A DNA stretch of 64,000 nt, taken from contig NZ_SBJL01000001.1 of the NCBI RefSeq assembly GCF_004634425.1, positions 841,001 to 905,000 on the forward strand. Reading direction: 5' to 3'. The position numbers and the translations under genes were made by a program. The stretch is from Vitreimonas flagellata (GTDB lineage Bacteria > Pseudomonadota > Alphaproteobacteria > Caulobacterales > Aquidulcibacteraceae). The notes below the pieces were generated by a model, which searched no databases, had not been told where the DNA came from, and saw only the letters and a program-made list of their open reading frames with translations. Below, in pieces: positions 25,214 to 34,421 of this stretch (the first letter of the stretch is position 1; each line of letters opens with the position of its first letter).

Positions 25214-25283
25214 CGCCTGCCTTATGGACCGCCGGCGTCTCGCCGGCCAGCGCCGAACCCTGCCGCGCGAAGCCGAGTTTTCG

Positions 25284-25748
25284 CTAGCTCTTGCCCTTCG
25301 GCCTGCCAGCTTCCTCGATGAAATCGGCGAAATCGCTGGCTTCGCGGAAATCACGGTAAACCGAGGCGTAACGCACATAGGCCACCGGATCGAGCACGGC
25401 CAAAGCTTCCATCACCATCTCGCCGATGGTTTCGGAATTCACTTCGCTTTCGCCTTGGCTCTCAAGCTTACGCACGATGCCGGAGATCATCTGCTCGATC
25501 TGATCCTGCTCAATCGGGCGCTTGCGCAGCGCAATCGACAGCGACCGCGCCAGCTTATCGCGATCGAACGGCACGCGCCGCCCCGAGCGCTTCAGCACCA
25601 CCAGATCGCGCAATTGCACGCGCTCGAACGTGGTGAAGCGCGAGCCGCATTTATCGCACTGACGCCGACGCCGGATCGCCGCGCCGTCCTCGGTCGGACG
25701 GCTGTCTTTCACCTGGGTGTCTTCGTTTTGGCAGAACGGGCAACGCAT
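25284..25748 (-). CDS. nrdR: Transcriptional repressor NrdR
   Basis: This 154-residue regulator represses ribonucleotide reductase genes according to the ATP/dATP ratio. It has an N-terminal zinc ribbon with Cys3, Cys6, Cys31 and Cys34 ([17 protein letters not shown] ... [17 protein letters not shown]) and an ATP-cone (about 49-140) with [16 protein letters not shown] and [13 protein letters not shown]. The glyA-nrdR-rib order is a common alphaproteobacterial arrangement. Confidence 0.97.
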   Translation of the reverse strand: MRCPFCQNEDTQVKDSRPTEDGAAIRRRRQCDKCGSRFTTFERVQLRDLVVLKRSGRRVPFDRDKLARSLSIALRKRPIEQDQIEQMISGIVRKLESQGESEVNSETIGEMVMEALAVLDPVAYVRYASVYRDFREASDFADFIEEAGRPKGKS

Positions 25749-25770
25749 TTGGGCTCGCTAACGCTCGCAG

Positions 25771-25856
25771 GCATTGGGCAATGGGGCTTGGGCAATGGGT
25801 TCTAAGCGGAGTCGCGCCGCTCACCTATTGCCTACTGCCCACTGCCCACTGCCTCA
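25771..25856. repeat. Short repeats and inverted repeats between glyA and nrdR
   Basis: Within about 85 bp the sequence TTGGGCAATGGG occurs twice in direct order, and the other side has CTGCCCA repeated in tandem (CTGCCCACTGCCCACTGCC). The two halves are roughly inverted copies. It is probably a slipped or amplified intergenic repeat; if transcribed from glyA it could form a hairpin. No coding potential. Confidence 0.6.
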
Positions 25857-27152
25857 GTAAATCGGAAACCGCGCGGTCAAGGCTTCGACTTTCGCCGCCA
25901 CAGCAGCTTCAGTGGCGGAGTTATCGCCGTTCGACTTCGACAGCCCATCCAGCACTTCGCAGATCAGATCCGCGACCTGACGGAATTCGCCGGGGCCGAA
26001 GCCGCGCGTCGTGCAAGCCGGCGTGCCCAAGCGCACGCCCGAGGTGATCATCGGCTTTTCGGTGTCGAACGGGATGCCGTTCTTGTTGCAAGTGATGAGC
26101 GCGCGTTCGAGCGCTTGCTCGCCCGCTTTGCCCGTCACGCGCTTCGGCCGCAGATCGACCAGCATCAAATGGCTGTCCGTGCCGCCCGAAACGACCGCAA
26201 GGCCGTTCTCGATCAAGCGCTCGGCCAGCGCTTTCGCGTTCTCGACGGTGCGCTTCGCATAGAGCTTGAATTCAGGCTGCAGCGCCTCGCCGAAGCTCAC
26301 GGCTTTCGCCGCGATCACATGCATCAGCGGGCCGCCTTGTAGGCCAGGGAAAACCGCTGAATTGATGCGCTTTCCGAGCTCTTCGTCGTTCGACAAGATC
26401 ATGCCGCCACGCGGGCCGCGCAACGTCTTGTGCGTCGTCGTCGTCACCACGTGCGCATGCGGCAGCGGCGAAGGATAAACCCCGCCCGCGATCAAGCCCG
26501 CATAGTGCGCCATGTCCACCATCAGATACGCGCCGACCTCGTCCGCGATCTTGCGGAAGCGCGCAAAATCGATCGCGCGAGAATAGGCCGAGGCGCCGGC
26601 CAGGATCAGTTTCGGCTTTTCGCGGTGCGCGATTTCCGCGACCTGATCGTAATCGATCAGATGATCGTCTGGTCGCACCGTGTAGGAGACGGGCTGAAAC
26701 CATTTGCCGGAGAAATTCGCCGGCGCGCCGTGCGTGAGGTGTCCGCCCGCGGCGAGGTCCATGCCGAGGAATTTGTCGCCCGGCTGCAGCAGCGCGAAGA
26801 ACACCGCCTGGTTGGCGTTGGCCCCGGAGTGCGGCTGCACGTTCACGAACTTACAATCGAACAAGCGCTTCGCCCGATCGATCGCCAGCCGCTCCACCTC
26901 GTCCACGAATTCGCAGCCGCCATAATAGCGGCGGCCCGGATAACCCTCGGCGTATTTGTTGGTCAGCACCGAGCCCTGCGCCTCCAGCACAGCGCGCGAG
27001 ACGATGTTTTCCGACGCGATCAGTTCGATCTGACGCTGCTGGCGACCCAATTCCGCATCGATCGCCGCTTTCACGTCATGATCGGCGCGCTCCAATGCGG
27101 CTTCGAAAAAGCGGTCGCGGCCCGCGGCGGCGCTAGCGGCGGCTTCAGTCAT
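25854..27152 (-). CDS. glyA: Serine hydroxymethyltransferase
   Basis: This 432-residue PLP enzyme converts serine and tetrahydrofolate to glycine and methylene-THF. The PLP lysine is Lys242 in [16 protein letters not shown]. Other signatures are [50 protein letters not shown] and [10 protein letters not shown]. It heads the minus-strand glyA-nrdR-rib block and also supplies glycine for the nearby Shemin-type hemA. The 216 bp upstream (27153-27368) hold no gene, only the divergent promoter region with mucR; I see no glycine riboswitch there. Confidence 0.97.
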   Translation of the reverse strand: MTEAAASAAAGRDRFFEAALERADHDVKAAIDAELGRQQRQIELIASENIVSRAVLEAQGSVLTNKYAEGYPGRRYYGGCEFVDEVERLAIDRAKRLFDCKFVNVQPHSGANANQAVFFALLQPGDKFLGMDLAAGGHLTHGAPANFSGKWFQPVSYTVRPDDHLIDYDQVAEIAHREKPKLILAGASAYSRAIDFARFRKIADEVGAYLMVDMAHYAGLIAGGVYPSPLPHAHVVTTTTHKTLRGPRGGMILSNDEELGKRINSAVFPGLQGGPLMHVIAAKAVSFGEALQPEFKLYAKRTVENAKALAERLIENGLAVVSGGTDSHLMLVDLRPKRVTGKAGEQALERALITCNKNGIPFDTEKPMITSGVRLGTPACTTRGFGPGEFRQVADLICEVLDGLSKSNGDNSATEAAVAAKVEALTARFPIY

Positions 27153-27368
27153 AGGCGGTCAGGTCCTTTGGGGTGGAATCTGCCTCGGAACATAGTTCGA
27201 CGCGGCTCAGTAAGCAAAGTTACTCCCCAGAAGGAGAAAAGCGGAACAACTTTACAGTTTTCGGAAGCTGAAACTGTAATATGTCGATAGTAATACTTGC
27301 CGAATCCACAATGTATGACGTAGATGTGATGTTGAGGGCGTTGTATTCATTAAGGAAAAGGCGCGGGT

Positions 27369-27800
27369 ATGCGTGACGATGATGAAGTCGCGGCCAATGG
27401 GCGCGGCGACGCCATGCGCATGACTACGGACATCGTCGCCTCCTTTGTCAGCAACAATAAAATTGCCTCTGACGAACTCGGCGATCTGATCCGCACCGTC
27501 CACAAAACACTCTCTTCGCTCTCTGGCGAACAAGCGTTGGCGCCCAGCGAACGCCCGAAACCTGCCGTGCCGATCAACAAATCCGTGCAGCACGATCACA
27601 TCGTCTGTCTGGAAGACGGCAAGAAGCTGAAAATGCTCAAGCGTTACTTGCGCTCGACTTACAACATGTCGCCTGACGACTATCGCCGTCGTTGGGGTCT
27701 GCCGGCGGATTATCCGATGGTGGCGCCGGCGTATGCTGCGCGTCGTTCTGAGTTCGCCAAGAGCATCGGCCTCGGCAAAGGCGTGCGCCGTAAAGACTAG
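27369..27800 (+). CDS. mucR: MucR/Ros-family transcriptional regulator with decayed zinc site
   Basis: This 143-residue H-NS-like pleiotropic regulator has N-terminal helices (about 15-55; TTDIVASFVSNNKIASDELG) that mediate oligomerisation and a Ros/MucR DNA-binding part at about 75-125 (VCLEDGKKLKMLKRYLRSTY ... DYRRRWGLPADYPMVAPAYA). In zinc-binding members this region reads C-x2-C-x9-H-x4-H. Here only the first Cys remains, the others being Asp, Tyr and Thr, as in zinc-free members. It diverges from glyA and its stop overlaps the small convergent gene by 4 nt (CTAG). Confidence 0.9.
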   Translation: MRDDDEVAANGRGDAMRMTTDIVASFVSNNKIASDELGDLIRTVHKTLSSLSGEQALAPSERPKPAVPINKSVQHDHIVCLEDGKKLKMLKRYLRSTYNMSPDDYRRRWGLPADYPMVAPAYAARRSEFAKSIGLGKGVRRKD

Positions 27801-28030
27801 ACGAGCTTGCCCGGGCGCGGCGGCGGCGTGCTTTCGTCACCTTCGTCGCCCGCCAGCGCGCGCTCCAATTTCCGCAACGCCAACGCGCGCACGTCCGCCA
27901 GTGCTGCATTCGCAGGCGCTTGAATCACGACTTCAACGCCCGTCGCCGCATCGATCGCTGCCACACGTTGCACATCGCCGATGCGCACAATTTCAAAGAT
28001 AACTTCGCCCGCGTCTTCGCGGTCGCTCAC
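27797..28030 (-). CDS. Small conserved protein, DUF6898-like
   Basis: This 77-residue protein starts at a GTG that overlaps the hemA stop as GTGA, so it is translated by coupling to hemA. The core [21 protein letters not shown], followed by [13 protein letters not shown] and [10 protein letters not shown], resembles a small alphaproteobacterial family (DUF6898 as I recall it) of beta-beta-alpha form. Charged, Pro-rich residues close the C-terminus. Its coupling to hemA suggests a link to haem synthesis, but the function is unknown. Confidence 0.7.
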   Translation of the reverse strand: MSDREDAGEVIFEIVRIGDVQRVAAIDAATGVEVVIQAPANAALADVRALALRKLERALAGDEGDESTPPPRPGKLV

Positions 28031-29250
28031 GCAGCGCGCCCGATCACGTACTTGGCCCAAACCGCGTTCAACGCGGCGACCAATTGCTCCATCAGTGCAT
28101 CGTCATGGAACGGCGACGGCGTGATGCGCAGACGCTCCGTGCCGCGCGGCACAGTGGGATAATTGATCGGCTGCACATAAATGCCGTGCTCGAACAAAAG
28201 CGCGTCCGACACTTGCTTGGCCAGCGCTGCGTCGCCCACCTGCACCGGCACGATATGCGTCGTCGATTCCGCCATCACCGGCAGCCCAGATTCACGCAGC
28301 AACGCCTTCAAGCGCTCAGCACGCTCGGCCAAACGATCGCGCATATGCGGGCATGCCTTCACCACGCGCACGCTTTCCAGCGCAGCAGCGGCAATCGAAG
28401 GCGCCAGTGAGGTCGTGAAGATAAAACCCGAAGCCGTCGAACGGATCGCGTCGATCGCCGCGGCCGGGCCGGTCACGTAGCCGCCCATCGTCCCGAACGC
28501 CTTCGCCAGCGTGCCTTCGATGAAATCGACGCGGTGCATCACGCCATCGCGTTCGGCGACACCGCCGCCATTGTGCCCGTAGAGGCCAACGCCGTGCACT
28601 TCGTCCAGATACGTCATCGCGCCATATTGCTGGGCGATGTCGCAAATCGCTTCGATGGGGGCGGTGTCGCCATCCATCGAATAGACGCTCTCGAACGCGA
28701 TCAGCTTCGGCGCATCGGCCGGCGCTTCGTTGATCAAAGCTTCGAGGTGCTGAATGTCGTTGTGACGGAAGATGCGGCGCTCGCACTTGGCGCGCTTGAT
28801 CCCTTCGATCATCGACGCATGGTTTTGCGCGTCGGAGAATATCCAGAGATCCGGAAAGAGCTTCGCCAACGTCGAGAGCGTCGCGTCGTTCGACACATAG
28901 CCCGACGTGAACAGCAGCGCGCCTTCCTTGCCGTGCAGGTCCGCGAGCTCCTTCTCCAGATCGACGTGGTAAGAGGTCGTGCCGGAGATGTTGCGCGTGC
29001 CGCCGGCGCCAGCGCCGACCTTGTCCAAAGCCGCATGCGCCGCATCGAGCACTTCGGGGCTCTGGCCCTGGCCCAGATAATCGTTTGAGCACCAGACGAC
29101 GATGTCGCGATATTCGCCGTCGCCCACCCGCAAGCGCGCATGGGGAAAACGCCCGCGCTCGCGCATGATATCGGCGAAAACGCGATAGCGTCCTTCGTCG
29201 CGGATGGCCGCAACGGCGTCTTCGAAGACCTTTTTGTCCTCTTCTCTCAC
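28027..29250 (-). CDS. hemA: 5-aminolevulinate synthase (Shemin pathway)
   Basis: This 407-residue PLP enzyme condenses glycine and succinyl-CoA to 5-aminolevulinate, the first haem step in alphaproteobacteria. Motifs: [49 protein letters not shown] and the PLP lysine Lys250 in [14 protein letters not shown]. It is divergent from hemB across 119 bp, so the first two haem steps can share a control region. A small gene follows with a GTGA overlap. Confidence 0.97.
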   Translation of the reverse strand: MREEDKKVFEDAVAAIRDEGRYRVFADIMRERGRFPHARLRVGDGEYRDIVVWCSNDYLGQGQSPEVLDAAHAALDKVGAGAGGTRNISGTTSYHVDLEKELADLHGKEGALLFTSGYVSNDATLSTLAKLFPDLWIFSDAQNHASMIEGIKRAKCERRIFRHNDIQHLEALINEAPADAPKLIAFESVYSMDGDTAPIEAICDIAQQYGAMTYLDEVHGVGLYGHNGGGVAERDGVMHRVDFIEGTLAKAFGTMGGYVTGPAAAIDAIRSTASGFIFTTSLAPSIAAAALESVRVVKACPHMRDRLAERAERLKALLRESGLPVMAESTTHIVPVQVGDAALAKQVSDALLFEHGIYVQPINYPTVPRGTERLRITPSPFHDDALMEQLVAALNAVWAKYVIGRAA

Positions 29251-29369
29251 GGTCGCGCCTCTGCTTCGGCCCGGCGGGCGTCGTTCGAATTATTATATGC
29301 TAGTTCAGGCCTCCAAGGTAACTGGGGGCCGACGGCGCATTTCAGCGCAGAAAGTTGCGAACGGTTCGC

Positions 29370-30380
29370 ATGAACTTCACTGGACGATACCCTAACTCCC
29401 GCCCGCGCCGTTTGCGCCAACACGATTGGGTCCGCCGCCTCACGCGCGAAAACCGCCTGAGCGTCGATGATCTGATCTGGTCGCTGGTCGTGCACGAGGG
29501 CGTGGAGCCGGAAATCCCCGTCGCCTCCATGCCTGGCACGGCGCGACTTTCTGTGCGCGCCGCCGCGGACGCCGCCAAGCGCGCCGCCAAGCTCGGCATC
29601 CCCAGCATCGCCGTTTTCCCGTTCATCGACGGCGCCAAGAAAGACGCCAGCGGCAAGGAAGCGCTCAATCCGAACGGCCTCGTCTGCAACGCGGTGCGCG
29701 CGATGAAGGACGCCGCACCGGAGGTGGGCGTGATGGTCGATGTCGCCCTCGATCCCTTCACCGATCACGGCCACGATGGTCTCCTGCGCGATGGGCGCAT
29801 CCTCAATGACGAGACCGTAGCGGTGCTCACTGAGCAAGCGTTGATACAAGTCAAAGCTGGCGCAGACATTGTGGCCCCCTCCGACATGATGGACGGCCGC
29901 GTCGGCGCCATTCGCACAGCCCTTGATGCAAACGGCCATCAAGACACGATGATCATGTCCTACGCCGCGAAATACGCGTCGGCCTTCTATGGCCCCTATC
30001 GCGACGCGATCGGCTCAGGGAAACTCGGCACGGGCTCTGTCGCCAATCCCGGCGACAAGCGCACCTACCAGATGGATTACGGCAACACCGACGAAGCCAT
30101 TCGCGAAGTCGCGATGGATGTCGCCGAAGGCGCCGACATGCTCTTGGTGAAACCGGGCCTGCCTTATCTCGACATTGTCGCGCGCGTGAAAGCCGAGTTC
30201 GGCATGCCGACCTACGCGTTCCAGGTCTCCGGCGAATACGCGATGATGAAAGCCGCCGCCGCGAACGGCTGGCTCGACGAAAACCGCGCCATCATCGAAA
30301 GCCTCACCGCCTTCAAACGCGCCGGCGCCGACGGCATCGTGACATACTTCGCGCCGAGGGCCGCGGAGTTGCTCGGCTGA
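29370..30380 (+). CDS. hemB: Porphobilinogen synthase (delta-aminolevulinate dehydratase), magnesium type
   Basis: This 336-residue enzyme joins two 5-aminolevulinates. Both Schiff-base lysines are present (MIMSYAAKYASAFYGPYR and MLLVKPGLPYLD). The metal loop reads VALDPFTDHGHDG, with Asp in place of the zinc-site cysteines, so it is the Mg/K-dependent type. The ATG at 29370 (MNFTGRYP) fits family starts better than an upstream TTG. Its stop codon is embedded in the possible CTG start of the next gene. Confidence 0.96.
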   Translation: MNFTGRYPNSRPRRLRQHDWVRRLTRENRLSVDDLIWSLVVHEGVEPEIPVASMPGTARLSVRAAADAAKRAAKLGIPSIAVFPFIDGAKKDASGKEALNPNGLVCNAVRAMKDAAPEVGVMVDVALDPFTDHGHDGLLRDGRILNDETVAVLTEQALIQVKAGADIVAPSDMMDGRVGAIRTALDANGHQDTMIMSYAAKYASAFYGPYRDAIGSGKLGTGSVANPGDKRTYQMDYGNTDEAIREVAMDVAEGADMLLVKPGLPYLDIVARVKAEFGMPTYAFQVSGEYAMMKAAAANGWLDENRAIIESLTAFKRAGADGIVTYFAPRAAELLG

Positions 30381-30829
30381 CTCCCACCATCTTCATCGAC
30401 GCGGACGCCTGCCCCGTGAAGGAAGAGGTTTACAAAGTCGCGCGCCGCACCGGCTGCCCGGTGCACGTCGTCGCCAATGCCTTCATGCGCACGCCGCCGG
30501 ATGTTGAGTTCGTTGTCGTTGATGCAGGCCCCGACATCGCCGACGATTGGATCGCCGAACGCGTACAGCCTGGCGACATCGTCATCACCAACGACGTCCC
30601 GCTCGCCGATCGCACGCTCAAAGCCAAAGGCTATGCCCTCGCAGGCAATGGCAAAACCTTCTCACCCTCATCAATCGGCGTGGCGATGGCGCAGCGCGAA
30701 TTGATGGAGCATCTGCGCTCGTTCGGCGAAGCCAGCGGCGGGCCAAAGCCCTTCTCGCAGCGCGACCGCCAGCAATTCCTCAACGCACTCGACGCGCTCG
30801 TGCAAAAGGCAAAACGCGAGACGCGTTAG
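30377..30829 (+). CDS. YaiI/YqxD-family (DUF188) protein, probable CTG start
   Basis: This is a NYN/PIN-like small protein of unknown function. The conserved N-terminal strand [18 protein letters not shown] lies before the first ATG/GTG/TTG start (GTG at 30416), which would delete the DADACPV acidic motif. The only in-frame candidate that keeps it is CTG at 30377, which overlaps the hemB stop as CTGA. That start gives 150 residues, the usual family length. Further motifs: [20 protein letters not shown] and [12 protein letters not shown]. The stop overlaps the convergent CaiB-type gene (TTAG). Confidence 0.85.
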   Translation: MTPTIFIDADACPVKEEVYKVARRTGCPVHVVANAFMRTPPDVEFVVVDAGPDIADDWIAERVQPGDIVITNDVPLADRTLKAKGYALAGNGKTFSPSSIGVAMAQRELMEHLRSFGEASGGPKPFSQRDRQQFLNALDALVQKAKRETR

Positions 30830-31938
30830 TCGAGCGCCGCCTCGATCACGCCCGCATCGACGCCCCAATCGCGCAACACGTCGCGCGTATGCACGCCCGT
30901 CTTTGGCGGAGGCGAACGCACGCGGCCCGGCGTTTCCGAAAAGCGCGGCGCAGGCGCCGGCATCAAAGCGCCGCCGACATCGATGAAGGTCTCACGCGCT
31001 GCATTGTGTTCATGGCGATGCGCTTCTTCCAGATCGAGCACCGGCGCGAAGCACACGTCAGTCCCGCCAAGCAAAGCCGTCCATTCATCGCGCGTGCGCG
31101 TGGCGAAGATCTCCTCCAGACGCTTGCGCTGTGCTGGCCAAAGCGTGCGGTCATGCTGCGCATCGAACAATGGCTCCGTCGCGCCCACCTTCTCACGCAA
31201 CAGCGCGTAGAATTGCGGCTCCAGCGACCCGATCGACACCCATTTGCCGTCCGCGCATTTGTACACGCCATAAAACGGCGCGCCGCCATCGAGCAGATTG
31301 ACCTGCCGCCCATCGCGCCATTGGCCAGCTTTCAAGCGGCCGAAGATCGTCGTCATCAACGAGGCCACACCATCCGTCATCGCCACATCGACAACCTGCC
31401 CGCGCCCCGTCTCGCGCGCATGCGTCAGCGCTGCGAGCATGCCGAACGCGAGATAAAGCGCACCGCCGCCAAAATCACCGATGAGATTGAGCGGCACAGC
31501 CGGCTGCTCTTTCAGGCCGATCGCGTGCAACGCGCCCGAGAGCGAAATGTAATTGATGTCGTGGCCAGCCGCGTGCGCGTACGGCCCTTCCTGTCCCCAG
31601 CCCGTCATGCGTCCATAGACAAGCTTCGGATTGCGCGCGAGCGCCACATCCGGCCCAAGCCCCAAGCGCTCCATCACGCCCGGCCGAAAGCCTTCGAATA
31701 GCAAATCAGATTGCGCAGCGAGTTGCAGGCACGCTTCCACCGCCTCGGGCTTCTTCAGATCAAGCGCAACGGACAAACGCCCGCGATGCGCGAATTGCTC
31801 ATAAGCCGGCTCAAACCCGGCGCGATCGATGCGCACGACCTCGGCGCCCAAATCGCAAAGGAGCATGCCACAGAACGGGCCCGGCCCGATGCCGCCGAAC
31901 TCCAACACACGCACGCCCGTTAGTGGTCCGTCCGACAT
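30826..31938 (-). CDS. CaiB/BaiF-family CoA enzyme, probable alpha-methylacyl-CoA racemase
   Basis: This 370-residue class III CoA-transferase-fold protein carries [69 protein letters not shown] and [19 protein letters not shown]. The GHDINY and GDFGGG motifs with His and Asp are those of alpha-methylacyl-CoA racemase (branched-chain and bile-acid type acyl-CoA), rather than formyl-CoA transferase. The start at 31938 is an ATG; an in-frame start 15 nt upstream is possible. No partner acyl-CoA genes are adjacent. Confidence 0.85.
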   Translation of the reverse strand: MSDGPLTGVRVLEFGGIGPGPFCGMLLCDLGAEVVRIDRAGFEPAYEQFAHRGRLSVALDLKKPEAVEACLQLAAQSDLLFEGFRPGVMERLGLGPDVALARNPKLVYGRMTGWGQEGPYAHAAGHDINYISLSGALHAIGLKEQPAVPLNLIGDFGGGALYLAFGMLAALTHARETGRGQVVDVAMTDGVASLMTTIFGRLKAGQWRDGRQVNLLDGGAPFYGVYKCADGKWVSIGSLEPQFYALLREKVGATEPLFDAQHDRTLWPAQRKRLEEIFATRTRDEWTALLGGTDVCFAPVLDLEEAHRHEHNAARETFIDVGGALMPAPAPRFSETPGRVRSPPPKTGVHTRDVLRDWGVDAGVIEAALD

Positions 31939-32003
31939 TGTTCCTCCACGCATTTTGCGCGGAAGCTATCGACCGACCTTCAAGCGATCAAGCAAACGGA
32001 GAC

Positions 32004-32891
32004 TTAGGCGGCCTTCTGCATGGCTGCCTTAGCGACAGCCTGGCGCACGCCTTCGGCGATTTCTTCGCGCTTGGCGCCTTCGTCGAGCTTCAAGCGCGCC
32101 AATTCAGTCACCGCGTTGACGCACGCATCGAGCGCCACACGCGCCACATCGGCAGGCAAACTCTTCGTCGCAATGATCTGCTGCGCAAACGCGGCGCACG
32201 CGCGCATCATCGGCTGGTCTTTGCCCGCCACCGCGTAGGCCTGCACGAAACGCAGCGCCGCTTCGCAGGTCGCAGCCGCGCTCGGATCCACTTTGAATTG
32301 GTTTGTCGCTGCAGCCAACGCGCCGACCGCTTGTTCGAATGTCAGCGAAGGCATACCGCCCGCTGCAGGCGCGGCCGCCGGCTTCTCAACCGGCTTGTCA
32401 GCCTTACGACGCTTGCTCGTGCTGCCCGTTGCACCGGTTCCGGCGGTCACAATGCCGGCGCGGCGGCACGGGCCAACATAACCTTCTGCGTCGATAAATT
32501 CACGCGGTGCGCTCAGCACCTTCTTGATCGTGTCGAGCAGCGCCTTGTTCGAGATCGGCTTGCCGATCAGCGCATTCGCGCCGGCATGGCGGCAGGTTTC
32601 CGCCAGCGAGCGCGAGAACGAGCCCGAGAGAATAAACACCGCAGCCTTGCGGTTGGCGGCGCGATGATTGCGACGGAAAGCGCGCGTCCAGGCCGCGGCA
32701 TCCTGCTTGCCGAGTTCGAATGTCGCCAATACGATGTTGGCGTTGAACCCTTCCAGCGAATCCATCGCCAGCGCCGCATCCGTAAACACGCGAATGTTCG
32801 GCACGCCGGCATTCCACAACATGTCCTGCACAATCTGCGCTTCGTACTTATTCGGTTCGATGACGCAGACCGACCAAAGCTTCTCGTTCAT
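32004..32891 (-). CDS. Receiver-domain protein lacking the phospho-acceptor aspartate
   Basis: This 295-residue protein has an N-terminal receiver fold (about 5-125): VCVIEPNKYEAQIVQDML, ANIVLATFELGKQD and the conserved-Lys end ANALIGKPISNKALLDTIKK. The residue aligned with the phosphorylated Asp is Thr or Ala (around 56-57), so phosphorylation is unlikely. A low-complexity Lys/Pro/Ala linker (about 150-180) leads to a helical C-terminal domain of unknown type (about 185-295). It may act as a phosphorylation-independent adaptor. No histidine kinase is near. Confidence 0.75.
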   Translation of the reverse strand: MNEKLWSVCVIEPNKYEAQIVQDMLWNAGVPNIRVFTDAALAMDSLEGFNANIVLATFELGKQDAAAWTRAFRRNHRAANRKAAVFILSGSFSRSLAETCRHAGANALIGKPISNKALLDTIKKVLSAPREFIDAEGYVGPCRRAGIVTAGTGATGSTSKRRKADKPVEKPAAAPAAGGMPSLTFEQAVGALAAATNQFKVDPSAAATCEAALRFVQAYAVAGKDQPMMRACAAFAQQIIATKSLPADVARVALDACVNAVTELARLKLDEGAKREEIAEGVRQAVAKAAMQKAA

Positions 32892-32980
32892 TGCCGCACC
32901 GGCCCCCAAGTCGAAGATTGGAAGCTAGCGCGTTCAGCTTAAAAGACTTTGAAAATGACTGCGAAATGCGCACTACAGGA

Positions 32981-33847
32981 TTAACGCGGCGGGCGCTCCA
33001 AGCGCGCGATCAAGCTCGACGTATCCCAACGTTTTCCGCCCATTGCTTGCACATCAGCGTAAAAACCATCGACCAGTCTGGTTAATTCGAGTTGCGCGCC
33101 ATTGAGTTCGGCCTCTTCCAACACGAGACCCAAATCCTTCCGCATCCAGTCCACCGCGAAACCAAAGTCGAACTTGCCGTCGACCATCGTCTTCCAGCGA
33201 TTTTCCATCTGCCAGCTTTGCGCAGCACCCTTGGAAATCGCCGCGATCACCTTCTCCGCATCGAGGTCCGCGCGCTTGGCAAAATGCAGCGCTTCCGCCA
33301 GCCCCTGCACCACGCCCGCGATACAGATTTGGTTCACCATCTTCGCAAGTTGCCCCGAACCCGCAGGTCCAATCAGCGTCATGTTGGCCGCATAAGCGCG
33401 CATCACCGGCTCGACTTCCGCGAACACGCCCGGCGCGCCGCCCGCCATCACGGTCAGCCGCCCCGTTTCCGCACCCGCTTGCCCGCCCGATACCGGCGCA
33501 TCGAGAAAACCCAGGCCGCGCTCTTCGGCGCGCTCCGCCAGTTCGCGGGCGAGCCCCGCCGACGCCGTCGTGTGATCGACGAAGATCGCGCCCTTGCGCA
33601 TCGCCGGAGCGGCCGCCTCGAACACCTCACGCACGTCGCGATCAGCGCCCACGCAGGCAAATACGATGTCTGCGCCCTCAGCCGCGCCCGCCACCGTCGA
33701 ATAGGTGCGGCCCTCATTCTTCTGCGCCCAGTCGCGCGCCTTCTCTTCGGTGCGATTGAACACCGAGACGACATGACCAGCGCGCGCGAGATGGCCCGCC
33801 ATCGGACCGCCCATCACCCCCAACCCAATGAACGCAGTCTTGGCCAT
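32981..33847 (-). CDS. 3-hydroxyisobutyrate dehydrogenase-family beta-hydroxyacid dehydrogenase
   Basis: This 288-residue NAD(P)-dependent enzyme has the Rossmann motif FIGLGVMGGPMAGHLARAGH, substrate segment FLDAPVSGGQAGAETGRLTV and catalytic-Lys segment GSGQLAKMVNQICIAG. It oxidises a small beta-hydroxyacid such as 3-hydroxyisobutyrate, tartronate semialdehyde or a related acid; the substrate cannot be fixed. Its ATG (33847) overlaps the flavin reductase stop as TGATG, so the two are coupled. Confidence 0.88.
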   Translation of the reverse strand: MAKTAFIGLGVMGGPMAGHLARAGHVVSVFNRTEEKARDWAQKNEGRTYSTVAGAAEGADIVFACVGADRDVREVFEAAAPAMRKGAIFVDHTTASAGLARELAERAEERGLGFLDAPVSGGQAGAETGRLTVMAGGAPGVFAEVEPVMRAYAANMTLIGPAGSGQLAKMVNQICIAGVVQGLAEALHFAKRADLDAEKVIAAISKGAAQSWQMENRWKTMVDGKFDFGFAVDWMRKDLGLVLEEAELNGAQLELTRLVDGFYADVQAMGGKRWDTSSLIARLERPPR

Positions 33848-34341
33848 CACTTGCTCCCGGACTGAGGCTCGTCAGCACGCCCGTAGCGGCTGCGGAAATA
33901 GGTGAGTGCGGCTCCCGGCGCGCTGCGGCACGCCAACACTTCGCCCACGATGATCAAATGGTCGCCCGCTTGCCGGCGATCAAACGTGCGGCAAGCAAAA
34001 TGGGCCACGCCGCAGCGCAACACCTGCGCGTCGCCGAAAAGTTCGGCCTCATCCCGCGCGATTGTCTCCGTCTCGGCGCGGGCAAAGCGCCGCGCCAACA
34101 CCTCGTGATCGGCGCCCAGCACCGTCACGCCCCAAACGTCAGCGCCCGCGAACACGTCATAGCGCTCGGACTGATCGCCCAAGCACCACAACAGCAAGCG
34201 CGGCTGCAGCGACACTGAAGTCAGCGAATTGACCGTCATCCCGGACAGGCTCCCGTCGCCCCGCGCCGCGGACACCACGGTCACACCCGTGGCGAACGCG
34301 CCCATCGCGCGCCGGTATTCCTGTTCCTGATCGATTTCCAC
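33847..34341 (-). CDS. Flavin reductase-domain protein (FMN-binding split barrel)
   Basis: This 164-residue protein is of the flavin:NADH reductase type that supplies reduced flavin to two-component monooxygenases. Motifs: RRAMGAFATGVTVVSA, GMTVNSLTSVSLQPRLLLWCL, and GDHLIIVGEVLACRS before an Arg-rich tail. No monooxygenase partner lies next to it; it is coupled to a hydroxyacid dehydrogenase. Its specific partner is unknown. Confidence 0.85.
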   Translation of the reverse strand: MEIDQEQEYRRAMGAFATGVTVVSAARGDGSLSGMTVNSLTSVSLQPRLLLWCLGDQSERYDVFAGADVWGVTVLGADHEVLARRFARAETETIARDEAELFGDAQVLRCGVAHFACRTFDRRQAGDHLIIVGEVLACRSAPGAALTYFRSRYGRADEPQSGSK

Positions 34342-34421
34342 CCAGATCTCCGCTTCACGCTCAACACGATCTTAACGCTGTTCGGCGAATGTCGCGCCCT
34401 CTCCGCCAGAATGGACGGACA

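Noticed and set aside
24551-25378. Longer ribD start at 25378
   Set aside because: The extra 55 codons overlap nrdR, are Arg-rich and do not show deaminase motifs.
27153-27368. Glycine riboswitch before glyA
   Set aside because: I looked for paired glycine-aptamer features but saw no convincing conserved core.
30547-31701. A 384-codon plus-strand frame
   Set aside because: Out of frame with the YaiI-type gene and then antisense to the CaiB-type gene, with Arg/His-rich shadow composition.
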